NCBI GenBank assembly: GCA_963082975.1 | Contig: OY720348.1 | Location: 61,901,719-61,965,718, forward strand | From: Labia minor | Lineage: Eukaryota > Arthropoda > Insecta > Dermaptera > Spongiphoridae | Direction: 5' to 3' | DNA length: 64,000 bases | In this document: one piece after another, positions 23,673 to 36,269 of the stretch | Numbering within the stretch: position 1 is the stretch's first letter | Layout of the letters: each line of letters begins with the position of its first letter | Notes under the pieces: generated by a model | Databases searched by the model: none | Told to the model about the DNA's origin: nothing | What the model saw: only the letters and a program-made list of their open reading frames with translations | Position numbers and translations under genes: made by a program

Positions 23673-24210
23673 ACTTTCTCGCCAGAGATAGTATTGCGAT
23701 CACGAAAATTTTCGATGTCGATATTTTGATGTTTTTATACGTTTTGAAGATCCCTGAGTCATTTTCACTAAGGTTGAGAAAAATGTGTGTGTGTGTGTGT
23801 GTGTATGTAGACAAGATTACGCTAAAAGGGTTTGAGCTAGAATAATGAAATTTGCTACACTGCCATTATTCAAAATTTGTAGTTTTCTATCAACTTTTGA
23901 GAAATGTAGCTCATCCGAAAGCGGGTTATTACCTACGACGTTTTCATTATTTTTTCCTCTAAACTGACCGTAAAAATGAATAAAATTCAGCTTGATTGAA
24001 TCGCTGAAAGTGCCAGAATTAATTTTTTAACACTGCAAATCACACGCCAGCACGTGACGTGGTGCCATCAACAAAGAGTCATACACGCGCTGGTTTAATA
24101 TATATTATTTATTAATTTTAATTTATAATTTAATTAATTAAATTTAAATATAATATATGTTAGTTAATCCATTTAAAATTTCCGAGATAGTCGAGTGGAG
24201 ACACTGCAGA
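23673..24210 (+). repeat. Family B repeat, copy 2
   Basis: Left end ACTTTCTCGCCAGAGATAGT and right end GATAGTCGAGTGGAGACACT. All internal blocks are present except a short deletion around the ATATGTTTGATAG segment. It begins with the (GT)n run typical of the family at about 23787. Confidence 0.85.
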
Positions 24211-25675
24211 TTTTTTAAATAAAAAATATATAAAACAAAAAGGGTGGAAAATTCGAAATTTTGACCAATGCGCAAACATATATATATATATATAGCTAAA
24301 TAAATGAAATGTGGCATTTTAAATTCTTTTCTTATAAAAAGAGAAAAAAGTTTGGAACCAATGCCTTTAGAAACGATCGATTCCTTCTCTTAAGCATTGC
24401 TTGTTGTTTGTCTCCTCTGGGAGAGTATAAACCAGTTCTTTTAATAAATTGCATCATACTCGAAGAGAATTTCATAATTTACCGTATATGCACATGCCGA
24501 TGCTATTTTCAATCTCTCAGTTATGGCTACAAGAGATTTTTCGGCAAAATTGAGGGCAAGTATATTAAATGATTTACGACATCTCTCTCTCTCTCTCTCT
24601 CTCACAAACACACTTCTTTATATATATATATATATAAAATAGATACTCCTTTCGAATTGTATATATTATATACACAGATTTTATGTTGGATATTCTTATC
24701 AATAATAAATATCCCTCTGAGATAATGGAACCTTTTGAGAAATCTTTTTCTTGCAGGAAATGATACTTATATATATAAAATATTTCTTTTTAGGTTCTAA
24801 CTAGCTAAAACAACCGTCATTATTTAATTTTTTAAATCTATAATTACTTCATAACGTACGTATGTAACATTTTCTGAATGTTAGAAGATTATATGAAGTT
24901 ATCTTTTTAAACCTATATATTTATTGTAGACATTTCTATTTATCTTTAGAAATAATAATAATAATAATAAATCTGCTTATCAAATTAAATTATATATACT
25001 TATTTTTTAAAATATATATATATAATATATATATATATATTAAATTAAATAAATTAAAATTAAATTATTATTGAATATTTAATAATAACTTTATATATTT
25101 CGAGGTTATCAGAGAAACAAATTTTGCAATTTTTAACGCCTAAAACCAAATTTGGTGTAATATTCACTCTACTTTAAAAAAAACCCTACTAAATTACCAT
25201 TCACGAAATTTTACAGTCAAATTATTAAAAGATTATTCTTGTCTTTATACTTGATACTAGTGTATACGATTATGTGTAGTAATTGAAGTTGGAATGAATA
25301 CAATATAATAAAATATGAATGATTAATTTTAATTAAATTTTGATTCAAGATCAAATGAATTAAAAAATAGCACAATAATTGATTATTTAAAACCTTTTTT
25401 TTCAGAAGGTATTATAGCCTTTACCTGAATCTTGGCCTTCAAATCATATGCTTTCCAAATCATCAAACCTTCTGTGCTAGATTAAAATTATTATAATAGA
25501 AATAGGTTTTCAATTATTGAAAATTTATCTACACCTGTTATTAATTACTTTAATTAAGAAAAACAATTAAAAATTTTTTTTTTCTTTATATACGACCCAT
25601 ATAAATCGATTTGTAACCTCAAAATTTTCATAAAACTTCATCAAAATTCTGTGCAAATATATATATATATATACC
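24211..25675. other. AT-rich stretch with microsatellites; one weak ORF
   Basis: Contains (CT)n at about 24583-24602 and (TA)n near 24620 and 25020. An 87-codon frame at 24309-24572 is cysteine-containing and less repetitive than most but matches nothing I know, so I do not call it a gene. Confidence 0.5.
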
Positions 25676-26090
25676 TTATCTTATTATACTAGCAAATATT
25701 TTATATATATTTATATATTTGTATTTTTTAAATATTAAACCGCTCGAAGAATTTTTGTTTTTTCATAATTTAAAATAGGAATTTTAATAATAAAAAAATA
25801 TATAAATAAAATAAAATTATAAAAATATTTATTTTAATAATATTTTGTAATCAAATTACGAAATATATATTATGTTATATCCACAGGCCATACTTTTCTG
25901 TCTTTCAGTGAATTAATAAGTACATTTAAGGCTGTATGTTTTATGAATATTTTTTTTTTAATTTATGTTCTTTTAAATTATTTGAAATTGTTTAATTTAT
26001 TTTTTCGTTTATTTATTTTAAATAATAATTTTAATTTTAAATATTCCTAGTTCATAAGGAATAATTTTTTTTAAAGTACCGAGCGGCTCA
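25676..26090 (-). repeat. Family A repeat with internal deletion
   Basis: The tail (CTAGTATAATAAGATAAGG in complement) follows a (TA)n tract. The middle is deleted from the AATCGATTTTTC block to the TTTTAATAATAAAAAAA block. The TATCCACAGGCCATACTTTT block and a diverged head (GTACCGAGCGGCTCAGTA) remain. Confidence 0.75.
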
Positions 26091-26640
26091 GTACTTTAAT
26101 AATATATATATATAGATACATTTTTTTGATATTATATAATAAGATTAGATAGATAGATTAGATAAAAACAACCATAAAATCCACCATCAGATTGAAATAT
26201 AAATTTCTACACAGCCATTAACAATTTTTATTCTTCCTAAATTATTGAAATCCATGTTTTTAAAATTTTCATGGTAGGTTAGATCAACTCTCCGATTAAT
26301 TTTTTTTTATTCAATTCCATAGGGCGAGTATAGTCTTGAAAATTTAATATCAAAAGAAGAGGAGACTTAATTCAAATTCTGTAAAGAATGGGTAGAAAAA
26401 TGGATTATTTTATTTTTTTAATCACACCCAGTGAAGTTAAACCCCATGATAAATCACACTATCACATATCATATTATTCTTATATTTTATTATTCAAAAT
26501 TTTTTTTTATTTTTAAATGATAAATCTTTTAGCTTGGTTATTTTATCTAACATTACAAAATAATATTTCTGTTGAAATTAGAAGATTAGATTAAGATTCC
26601 AATGAATTTGATTCGCTGGCAGTAATATGTCATTTCTATT
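26091..26640. other. AT-rich non-coding stretch
   Basis: Nothing recognised. Confidence 0.6.
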
Positions 26641-27045
26641 TAAACTAATCTTGGTTAAAAAAAACCAGCATTGTAGGTTCAAGTTGTCCATCTATTGATT
26701 TTCAACTAGCTTACGCCGTCACTTGGTTATAAATGCTATTTTTGGCCTTTTGTCATTTAGAAATAGCTTTAATGTAGCAAGCGCCACTCGTAAAACTTAT
26801 CCAGCAGAAAGCAAAGCTTTTGGCGAACCATTCCGATGGAATTAATCAAAACGGAAACCATGTTGAATAGTCCCGTCAGACGATTTGTTGTCTGTCTTCT
26901 CGCGAGGAAAGAATTCCACTCACCCACCATTCTCCAACCACCAACCAACAACATTGCAATTAACACAAAAACAAAGCATCAAAAAACACTCGACCAGGCA
27001 TATTCTGAAGGTTACCTGTTACCTTTGAAATTGATAACTTAAAAG
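26640..27045. other. GC-elevated unique block, open on both strands
   Basis: About 300 bp are clearly less AT-rich than their surroundings. The plus strand is open for 68 codons (26836-27042) and the minus strand for 65 (26769-26966), so at least one is a shadow. Neither peptide shows a motif I know. The block contains CTCGCGAGG near 26900 and ends at a GGTTACCTGTTACC. It could be a conserved regulatory element, an untranslated exon or an unlisted repeat. Confidence 0.4.
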
Positions 27046-27576
27046 AGAAAAATAGTGGTTTTTTTTGCAATTTTATTCAAGGTCGGTTGGATACAATATG
27101 CATTGCTTATTACTGCTTATTCCATTACTTATTCCAATCCATTATTATACCATTTGTAAACCTAGAGATAAAAAAAACATTTTTGGTAGTTTTATATTTT
27201 TTTAATTAAAATCTTAATATTATAGATACCTTTAAAATTTATTTTATTTTATATATACTTCTATCATATACTGTACAATAATACAAAACTACATAAACAA
27301 TCAAATTGGACTATACCTGTTGAATTTAGTATATATATAAAAGAGTTTATCTATCTAATCTCTCAATAAAATCCAAAATTATTTATATGTACTATATATA
27401 CATAAGGCTCTAATGAATTTTTAATTAATTATTAATTCTGAGTTTTTTGCATTCTATCATTCTGAAAACATACCAAAAAATATTAAAATTAAATATTTTT
27501 AAAATCTACCATTCATATGAATCATAATGATGGATACATTTTCTATAGTAAGGAATGATATTTACGTCATATAAGT

Positions 27577-27908
27577 ACCTGGTTCACCGAGCCGCCCATA
27601 CGTAAAAATTATTCTTTATAAACTTAGATTATTATTTAAAATAATAAACGACAAAATATATTAAACAATTTCAAATAATTGAAAAGAACATAAATTAAAA
27701 AAGTCATAAAACATACAGCCCTTAAACGTACGTATTAATGAACTAAAAGACAGAAAAGTATGGCCTATGGATATAACATAATATATAATCGATTTTTCTT
27801 TACAAAAATTATCTATTGTGTGAATTTCAAAAAAATCCTTAGAGCGTTTTAATAATTCAGAAATAGAAATATATATATATACAATTTTTGCTAGTATAAT
27901 AAGATAAG

Positions 27909-27910
<2 letters not shown>
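27577..27910 (+). repeat. Family A repeat with head and tail, internally deleted
   Basis: Head ACCTGGTTCACCGAGCCGCC, the AAGTATGGCCTATGGATATA block, then a jump (the poly-T and centre blocks are missing) to ATCGATTTTTCTTTACAAAA and the tail TTTTTGCTAGTATAATAAGA followed by TAAGAT and (TA)n to about 27936. It gives the cleanest view of both termini in one orientation. Confidence 0.85.
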
Positions 27911-27942
<32 letters not shown>

Positions 27943-27999
27943 GATATACATGTATAAATTGAAATTTTAGCGTACGAAACTTTTACTTGATGAACCAGG

Positions 28000-29099
28000 T
28001 TTTTTACATAAATTTAAATCGATTTAATTTAATATACCTATCATTTTATTCCTATATTAAAGTCTGGTTTTAATTAATATAGCATATTGTTATTTAATAA
28101 TTACAGTGATGAAAAAGCTTTTCACTGATGAGCAAATTGCGTACCACAAATTAAGATTATTTAGTTTAATAAAATATTGATTGACACAAACCAATTAAAG
28201 TTTACTATGTATTTGAAATTAAAAGAAAGAATACAGTGTGTATATGACATTAAATTATATACAAAATCAATGCCTCAAATTTTCTTTTGTCTGATTTTCA
28301 TTTGAATTTCACACTTGAAATGAATGAAAATTCAGAGAGAGAGAGAGAGAGAGAGGAACGACAGCGAACGGCAATTTAATCCAAGTTGACAGATTATTTG
28401 TAGATTTTAATTGAAGAAAATTATTTATTTTATTGTGAAAAATAAATAGATCAAAGTGTATCTTTTTCAAAATTGAACTCTGTTTCATTTTTAATTAATA
28501 ATATATATGATTGCATGCTCTTTATACATCTTCATTACAATCGATTGCTCTCCAGAAATTGAAAGGGAAATGAAATGAAATAGAAAGTAATTGTATAGCT
28601 CGACAGAGATCACGTTGATTGGTCAATAACAATCAAAAAACACACGATGAGGTCTGTAAAGATCAAGATTGGACGGGAATACCATAAGTATCTGGTTTTT
28701 TTTTGTTTTTTGCATGGTACTGTTGCGTAAATTATACTATCCAAATTTTTAAACAATTATGAATTGACTGATGAGTTGAACAATAACCCGAAAGACGGAT
28801 GATTGACTATTTACTATAAACAGTGCATCTCCCGCTACAGTCTGATTGACAGCGAATGGATTGAATGGAGAATGAACCACAATATTTATTAGAAGAACCA
28901 CTGATCTCCAATGGACTGAGCCATAATATCGTCACTATTGGTTCACTAGTGTATAGTAATTGTTAAAAGATGTTAATTTTATCAAACAGGAAATTTATCT
29001 TAACTACTGAAAAAGTCCTCGCGAGGGATATTAGTAAAAGTAACTAACAATTGACAATTTGTCAATCTCTGCTATTGAACATCTCATAAGAATTAACTA
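28000..29099. other. AT-rich stretch with (GA)n and a less AT-rich patch
   Basis: (GA)n at about 28333-28354. The segment 28590-28690 (CACGTTGATTGGTCAATAAC) is GC-richer and holds an inverted CCAAT box, with no other promoter element. No exon seen. Confidence 0.5.
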
Positions 29100-29610
29100 T
29101 TAGGTCGTTTGGAAAGTAATTTCGTTTTTTTCCGCCAGTGAATTTAATTATATTTTTTCGAACACAACTTCACACTTAAGCCGCATAATCATTGTATGTT
29201 TGGAGAGCTGATATATCAATGCTGATGTGTGAAAAAGTTCAATTGAATATACGTAGAAGTTTTATGGTTGATGCCCTTTAAATAGGACAGCATTTCGTCA
29301 AAATTTAATTTTTTCCTAAAGAAAAGGTAAAAATTATGTTCAAGCTATAAAGGAATTAACGGATGTGTATGGAGAAGATGTTTTGATAATATGCCAGTGC
29401 TTGAACTGGTTTGTCGAAGTTGCACCCTGTACTGGAAGGCCAGTTGAGAAAGTCATTCGTTGAGTTTTTGGAGGGTAAAACCTTAACATCAAATGAAGAG
29501 GTTAAAAAATCATCTGTATCTGTTATTATTATTTATACGAAAATTGTCGTACAGTTTTACAAAAAAAAAAAAAAAAAAAAAAAAACGAAATGACTTTCCG
29601 AATGACCTAA
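29100..29610 (+). mobile_element. Internally deleted mariner element
   Basis: Exact TA flanks at both sides. Ends TTAGGTCGTTTGGAAAGTAA and, in complement, TTAGGTCATTCGGAAAGTCA match at about 28 of 31 bp. The length is 511 bp against ~1.3 kb for a full mariner. An N-terminal transposase remnant remains (separate entry) and the DDD catalytic half is gone. Confidence 0.9.
29329..29463 (+). pseudogene. mariner transposase N-terminal remnant
   Basis: A frame reading NYVQAIKELTDVYGEDVLI, CQCLNWF and CTGRPVEKVIR then TGA. This follows the mariner pattern of a first helix-turn-helix (AxxINxxYGExxxSxxTCxxWF) leading to the SGRP linker. A gap has removed the residues between WF and the GRP linker. No catalytic residues remain. 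Confidence 0.75.
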
Positions 29611-30248
29611 TAGATAAATATTTTCTCATAACAATATTTAGACATGAATTAATTAATTTGAATTAATTTGGTTTTATTTCTTGTATTAAAAATGACCGCG
29701 ATTTTTATGCAAAGAAAAGAATTATATTTTTTAATTTTTTTTTTTATTCTATCCATTTAGAGAAATTTTCGAAATGCAAATGTCCTCTTTGATAGTTGTG
29801 CTATAGAAATAAATGACGCAACGAGCCGCTATGTCGTTGAGCGATTAAGCCATCATCGGCGGGCCGAGAGGGAAGTCATCAAACCTTGTACCATTTCTAT
29901 TCGGACGGCGATGAATTCCAATTAATCAGCTTCGCCTTGAACTGACATTTATTCGTCTATCTCAACGCTTTTGTTCTACTGCTAAATAATTCCTGAAAAA
30001 GGTGCTTTTGGGAAATCATGTAACCGGCTACAGACAAGATATACAACCCTTTGTCCTCCGTGACAATGACACCTCTCCCTTCTCCTCTACCGGAAAATTA
30101 ATTTTTTCATTATATAATCATGGTGATTTACATAATCGATCTATTGAGTGATTCCTTATTCTAATGATTTTTTACGCCGTCTATCTGTCAAAGATGGTAC
30201 TAACTTCGTTCCCATATAAGTAGTAGGTAGAATAGGCAGTGATGTATA

Positions 30249-30300
<52 letters not shown>

Positions 30301-32284
30301 TATAAATTTATTGAATAAATTCAGAGTCATAAAATTAGGGTGACATTGCTAGAAAGAATGAGGAAAGTCTAACAAGAAATTTGTTTAAGAGCAAAACAAT
30401 TGAGATCCTCCAGGTGAATAAACCATATATATATGGATGGAAGCAAATTGAAAGAAAATAGGAATTGAATGGAGTTGATTGAAAATAAATGTGTTGGAGT
30501 GGGTGGTTACTTTAGCTAGAAATTCAAAACTGATTGAAAATAATATAAATCAAAGCACGGATAGATACTTGAGCATGATAGAATAAAAATAAATAGATAT
30601 AAAAGATTTTATATATATATATAAATATATATAAACAGATTTAAAAAATAAAACTATACTAAGCCACCTTGTCAAGATGCAATGTTCCACGACTATAAAG
30701 GTTGTTGTTATTTTTATTTTCCAAATAAATCCTTAAATAAAATTATTATCCTTATTGATTTCTCTATCCAATTTTCTCAATTTTATTTGATTTTCTTTTG
30801 TTTTAAATTAGCTAAGGAAAATGAAAATATTCAATGTTTACACACACACTTTTATCTCTTAAATATAATTTCATTAAAATCCCCAAATAAGGATTATCCC
30901 TTTATAAATATTTAGGTACATAAATCAATTGAATTTTATACTTTATTGGTTGACTATAAAAAATATATACAAATATCGACAAAAGACAAATGAATGAAAT
31001 CGAAATATATATTATTATAACATATACCGTTTCATTTGAGTTGAAAAGCAAGGCATCTTATGATGATATAACAACTGAAATGTTCTTAAAGCAAATATAT
31101 CAATCCACTTGAAACTTGACCTAGAATTTAAAAAAAAAATATATATATTTAATCTTATTATACTTGCAAAAATTGTATATATATATTTACATCCGTGAAA
31201 CTTTTATTATGAAAAGTTATTTCCGGGTTATTTTCACATTTTATTTTTAAATTTAGGTCTAGACGTTTCGGCGTCCATTTTGACACCATTTTCAACATAA
31301 TTTTTTTTTAGGATGGAATTTTTTTGTATTCTTTGTCTTAGTCTGTGTGACCAAAAGTCAATGGTAATCCTTATATTTATGTATCTTATATCTATATATA
31401 TCTGATCTTAAAAACACAAGGGATCTAAAATTCACAGGGTTTTGAAGAATCGATCTCTGTAGGTTTCATTTAAAAGAAAAATAATTGTTTTTATCTTAAT
31501 TAAAGTAATTAATAACAGTTGGCAATAAATGTCCAAATCAAAACATTATAATGCTGCAAAGTGACTTATAATGACTGATAAATATACATATTTATATTGA
31601 TACCTTTATTTATATTATTAACATTTTTATATTTAAATTAATTACTTATTTCTTTTTTAAAAAACAATTCTCTTTGATATTCATTTTAATTTCCTGAGAT
31701 AAGTAAAAAAAAATTGTTTATGAAGTTAGCAATATAATAATGCAAATGACAATTATAATAAAAGAAACTTTAAATATTATTTCTTTTAATTATTTATAAA
31801 TTAATCTGAAATTTATCTTATTATATTTGCATAAATTGTATATATCTATCCATGTTTTTCTGATCATGAAACATATTATAAACGATTTTTTAAAGATAAA
31901 TTGATATTCATTTAAAATATTAGTTAAATTAATGGTCTAATAATATTAAATTATATTAACTAAAATGAGAAATAATTTATATGATATGTGATTTTTAGAA
32001 ATAAAAATTAATATTCATATATTTGAATAATTTGTGTTCGAATTGTTAGTATTAAAGTTGATATTTTTATATTCATTATCAAATATGCATGGACAGGTTC
32101 GCATCCAAGGTTTTATACCTAAAGTTAATTTCTGTGATTTTGAAAAAAGAAATTGATTAATTTTTTTCTATGTTAAAATAAATACAGAGATAATTATAAG
32201 AGAAGAATTAGAGAAACGAGGATATTTATTATAAACAGAGAAACCCATAATATTCATAGAACAAAAATCTCAGTTCATACAATT
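29611..32284. other. AT-rich stretch with one GC-richer patch and family A end fragments
   Basis: At 29805-30110 the sequence is visibly GC-richer (GCCATCATCGGCGGGCCGAG) but has no long frame. (TA)n at 30251-30292. Isolated copies of the family A tail only (TCTTATTATACTTGCAAAAA) lie at about 31152-31180 and, more diverged, 31814-31845. At about 31255-31295 is a GTTTCGGCGTCCATTTTGAC motif that also occurs, diverged, near 53772. No exon found. Confidence 0.5.
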
Positions 32285-33016
32285 TTTTTTATACCATTTT
32301 TATTGATTTCATTTTTATGTCTGTAATGTTAAAAATTTTTAATGGGATTTTAACCCACTTCTAGTTAAACGATTTTGTTTAAATTTGAAACGTATATTGA
32401 AAGTCGATGACACTGCAATAATCAAAAATAAAAATTTTGAATTTTTCAAAAATACGGATTTTTAAAATTTGTGAATTTAAATGATAGATGTTTAATACAA
32501 TGTTATATTTATATTTACAATGTTTTTATATTTTATATTTTCTATACATTTTCTATACAATGTACTTGTTTTGTTCTGTGATTCCAAAAATAACTCAGTG
32601 TCTCATAGTAGACGGCAGTATATTAAGCCACTTGCATAATCAATGTCATCTAGAAAAGGCCTAGAAACTTCGCGAGGAATTTAATATATGTTCGAGAATA
32701 ACAGATTTAAATAGTAGTCAATAGTGCAATGTTTTACATCTAGCAAGCAACAATAAAATATTAAATAAAAAAAATATAAGAAAACTAAAAACTTGAAAAT
32801 AAATTAATAAAAACTTTTTAATATACACGCTTTTTAATCAAAAATGCCCTAAAAAATAGAAAATAAAATATTAATTAAACCTTGAATATTATCCTTTACA
32901 TATGCCCAGCAAAAAAGCGTCAAATTCTTTACCTACTACTTATGTTCATATGCACCCACGCTTTTTTGTGGGGCATATGTAAGGATAATATTCAAGGTTT
33001 AATTAATATTTTATTT
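32285..33016 (+). repeat. Two-module repeat with palindrome, copy 1
   Basis: Module 1 (about 32285-32482) holds TTTTAACCCACTTCTAG and GAAACGTATATTGAAAGTCG. Module 2 (32814-33016) starts CTTTTTAATATACACGC and contains an imperfect palindrome with ~60-bp arms: 32861-32920 (TTGAATATTATCCTTTACAT, ATGCCCAGCAAAAAAGCGT) against 32958-33016 (ACGCTTTTTTGTGGGGC, TTCAAGGTTTAATTAATATT). Both modules recur in the 52181-52600 copy. About 330 bp separate them here. No ORF. Confidence 0.7.
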
Positions 33017-33603
33017 AAATTGCTTATAGCATAATTTAATCCAGATATAAAAATAGTTAAAGTAATTGTTTATATGAATATTGATAAAATAATAGGAAGA
33101 AAACTTAGCCTTCTAACAATTTTAATTTTATAAAGATTCTTTTGATTCCGTTTAATTTCATTTATATAATTTATCATCTTTCTTTTATTTATTATATGCT
33201 ATTTGTATTTTATTTCCATTAGATTCATTTCAAGCATATTTTATTTCATTTTAAATTACTTTTAACATCTCTATTTGCCTTTTAGTTATCTACATACATT
33301 ATAGATAGTATTTTCTGATCCATGTTTTATGGATTATGCATCTAGTGAAATGGATAGAAGATAATATCTACATTATCTTTATCCGCCATCTCACTATAAT
33401 AAAACATTGACTTTCTCTTTAAATCATTTATAATATTTCCAAAGAGTAGAAATCGATTTATTAGAAAATTTGTTTAAATAAATAATAGCTTAGAGGGTTT
33501 ATATTAACCAGTAATACAACTTTTCAACATGCAATGATAAGAAAAATAGAATATAATATTGTTAAACATTGGATATTGTAGATATTTATTCTAATATATA
33601 TAT

Positions 33604-34100
33604 ACCTGGTTTACCGAGCCGCCGCTCCGTCATTAAAAAAATTATGCCTTATGAACTATGAATCTTTAAGATTAACATTATTAATTATAATAAATAAACG
33701 AGAAAATATATGTAACAATTTAAAAGAACACATAAATTTAAAAAAAAAATAGTCATAAAACATACAGCCCTTATACGTATGTAATAATGCACTGAAAGAG
33801 AAAAGTATGGCCTGTGGATATAACATAATATATATTTTGTAATTTGATTACAAAATATTTTTAAAATAAATATTTTTAATTTTATTTTATTTATAATATT
33901 TTGTATTTATATATATAAGGAAGCGCTGTCCGGCGTTACCATGTGCCATTATTTTTATTCTTATAATTTTTATTTTAAATTACGAAATAACTAACAAATA
34001 TAAAGATTATCTATTGTGTGAATTTCAAGAGCTTAGAGCGGTTTAATAATTCAAAAATACATATATATATACAATTTTTGCTAGTATAATAAGATAAGAT
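33604..34100 (+). repeat. Family A repeat, full length
   Basis: Head ACCTGGTTTACCGAGCCGCC, tail TTTTTGCTAGTATAATAAGA followed by TAAGAT and (TA)n. It carries the variant centre with GGAAGCGCTGTCCGGCGTTA and CCATGTGCC. A hAT MITE sits in its AT tail. Confidence 0.85.
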
Positions 34101-34113
34101 ATATATGTATATA

Positions 34114-34416
34114 TCAGCGGTCGGGGAACTTTTTTAATCATTACCCCCCTAAAATATTTTTGTATAAGTTGATATTACCCCATGGTGAAGAGCAAAAAAA
34201 ACGAAATTGCCTCTTCCTCTTCTTAATATAGCCCCCTCCTCCCCATCATAATTTTGAAAAAAACAACTAAAAGTTTAATTTGTAAAAATACTAACAGGTT
34301 TATAAAATAGCAAATTAAAAATATATATTTTTTACTCACAAAGGTTTCATCTTTACTCCCAAAAATTTCATTTTTACCCCATTTGGGGTAATTTACCCCG
34401 GTTCCACGACCGCTGA
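34114..34416. mobile_element. 303-bp hAT-like MITE nested in a family A tail
   Basis: Ends TCAGCGGTCGGGGAAC and, in complement, TCAGCGGTCGTGGAACC. Exact 8-bp flanks TGTATATA at 34106-34113 and 34417-34424 support a hAT target duplication; the surrounding TA repeat weakens this a little, but both flanks include the G. GC-rich TTACCCCCC and GGGGTAATTTACCCC follow inside each end. The 74-codon minus-strand frame across it is not a gene. Confidence 0.85.
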
Positions 34417-35361
34417 TGTATATATATATATATATATGTTCTAACACAAGTGGAAAGGGTGAATGTGCAAATGGAGAGTGAATAAATCCATTTTCTAATA
34501 CAGAGTGTTACATTACGTTTGGAATTAGGCTTCGTCTGAAATTAATTAAATTTTCATTTTCTAGATACACGAGATTTTAGGATTTGTTATTATGAACTAA
34601 TGTTGATTTACAGTCGCTTAATTAATAACATAAATAGCAATCATTAATAAATCAGACATAATCATATAAACATTGTGGTTTATCAAAGATAATTATTAAA
34701 ATCAAAATACATTCAATAATTTCAAATTATAAAAATAATACCTTTGATTTTTCTGATTATAATTATAATATTCAGTTCGCTATTTGCAAGGTTATCTCGT
34801 TTATTTATTTTTTTTTTTTATTTTATTTTATCAACATGAATTATGTAAACAAATATTGCGATTGGAATTTCACACATATTCAGGTATCGAATTAACTTTA
34901 AATTTTTCATAAGGTTTGACTGTTCATGTCATTTGTATTGACAGAATAAAATCTTAAAAAAAGAAAATTATTATCTAAAGTCAATATATCTATGTAAATG
35001 GGGACTTAAATTGTGCAATGTATGTGTGCACGGTCTCTTATTATCATTATAGTCATCTCTCTTATTAACAAGATTTACACTTAATTGTGTAAGTTAAATT
35101 AATAATTATAGATATTGATTGAACAATGAGAATAATTGGATGCTTGTGGTCTGAGGGGGAATCCAATATTATTAACAGGAATATTACTGTGTCTCGAGAT
35201 AGAATAGAGCTTGATTCCACTTTAAATTACAAAATTTCAAAGTAATTCAATGTTTCTTTTTCAATCAACTAGAAATAGATATATAAATCAAAATATAAAT
35301 TTAAATATTTAGAAAGCTAATATTATGATCATCTAAAAAAATTAAAATTAAATTAATAAAT
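34417..35361. other. AT-rich non-coding stretch
   Basis: Nothing recognised beyond short homopolymers. Confidence 0.6.
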
Positions 35362-35460
35362 TCTATGAATGTGAGGCGTGGTTCATGATTTTATAAAATG
35401 TAATCTTAGAAGAATGGCAGAGATTGAGTTATTATATTTATATGATCCCTATGTGCATTT
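35362..35460 (+). pseudogene. LINE ORF2 C-terminus relic, very decayed
   Basis: YECEAWFMIL followed, after a deletion, by EWQRL and a YIYMIP segment. This parallels YGCEAWSMTL and GEWRRLHNEELHDLYASP of the 21290 copy. Short and frame-broken. Confidence 0.5.
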
Positions 35461-36269
35461 TCAAAAACACACTTTCTCTCTCTCTCTCATTTACTCTACA
35501 CCCAAAAAAATCCTCATTATACTATATTATTTTATTTTATTTTAAATTTTAGTAATGAAAGGGTAAATAAACAAAATAAAAATATAAGTATTTATTTATA
35601 TAAATATATATTTATTTTATTCCAAAATTTTTCTTTTAATAAATTATAATTTTGTCAACTCTATTATTTACTTATACTATTTATATGAAAAAAAAATTAA
35701 ACTTTTAAAAATAGCATAATTACATATATAATTTTCTCTCTTTTTTGCTGAATTGGTTAAGAGCAGTTTATAAATCGATACGGATTCGGCGTCCTTCTTC
35801 CATGACCTTTCTCCTCATTTCCAACCATCATCAGAAAGCCAACCAAACTTTCTATTATTATTATTTTTTTTTTATTATTAATTTTATATTCAAACAAGTA
35901 GATTTTGATAATGCTCATTTTAAAATGATTAAACTAAGACAGCTTGATAAATCAAAGATTTTTTTTTTAATATAATATATTTTTAGTCGGGATATTTTCC
36001 AATTCTTTTATCCTTTTCAAATAATAGGTTTTTCAAGGCCCTCCACAAGCGTTTATTTCAGTGATTACTTCTCAATTTTTTTTTCCCTTAGTTTTTATAT
36101 TTTAGGTTTTTCTAACAATCGGAAACACTACTGGAATTCGTATTCTAAAACCATACAGAAAATTAGTTCTTCTGAATTACTGTTCCAAGGAAAAACTAAA
36201 GTCATAGTTTGGTTATAGGAACCAATTGTGTGAACAAAGGACGTGATGGTATTAGATAGGAGGTTATTG

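Noticed and set aside
31255..31300. Shared GTTTCGGCGTCCATTTT-like motif with 53772
   Set aside because: Only ~35 bp, diverged, and no boundary in either place.
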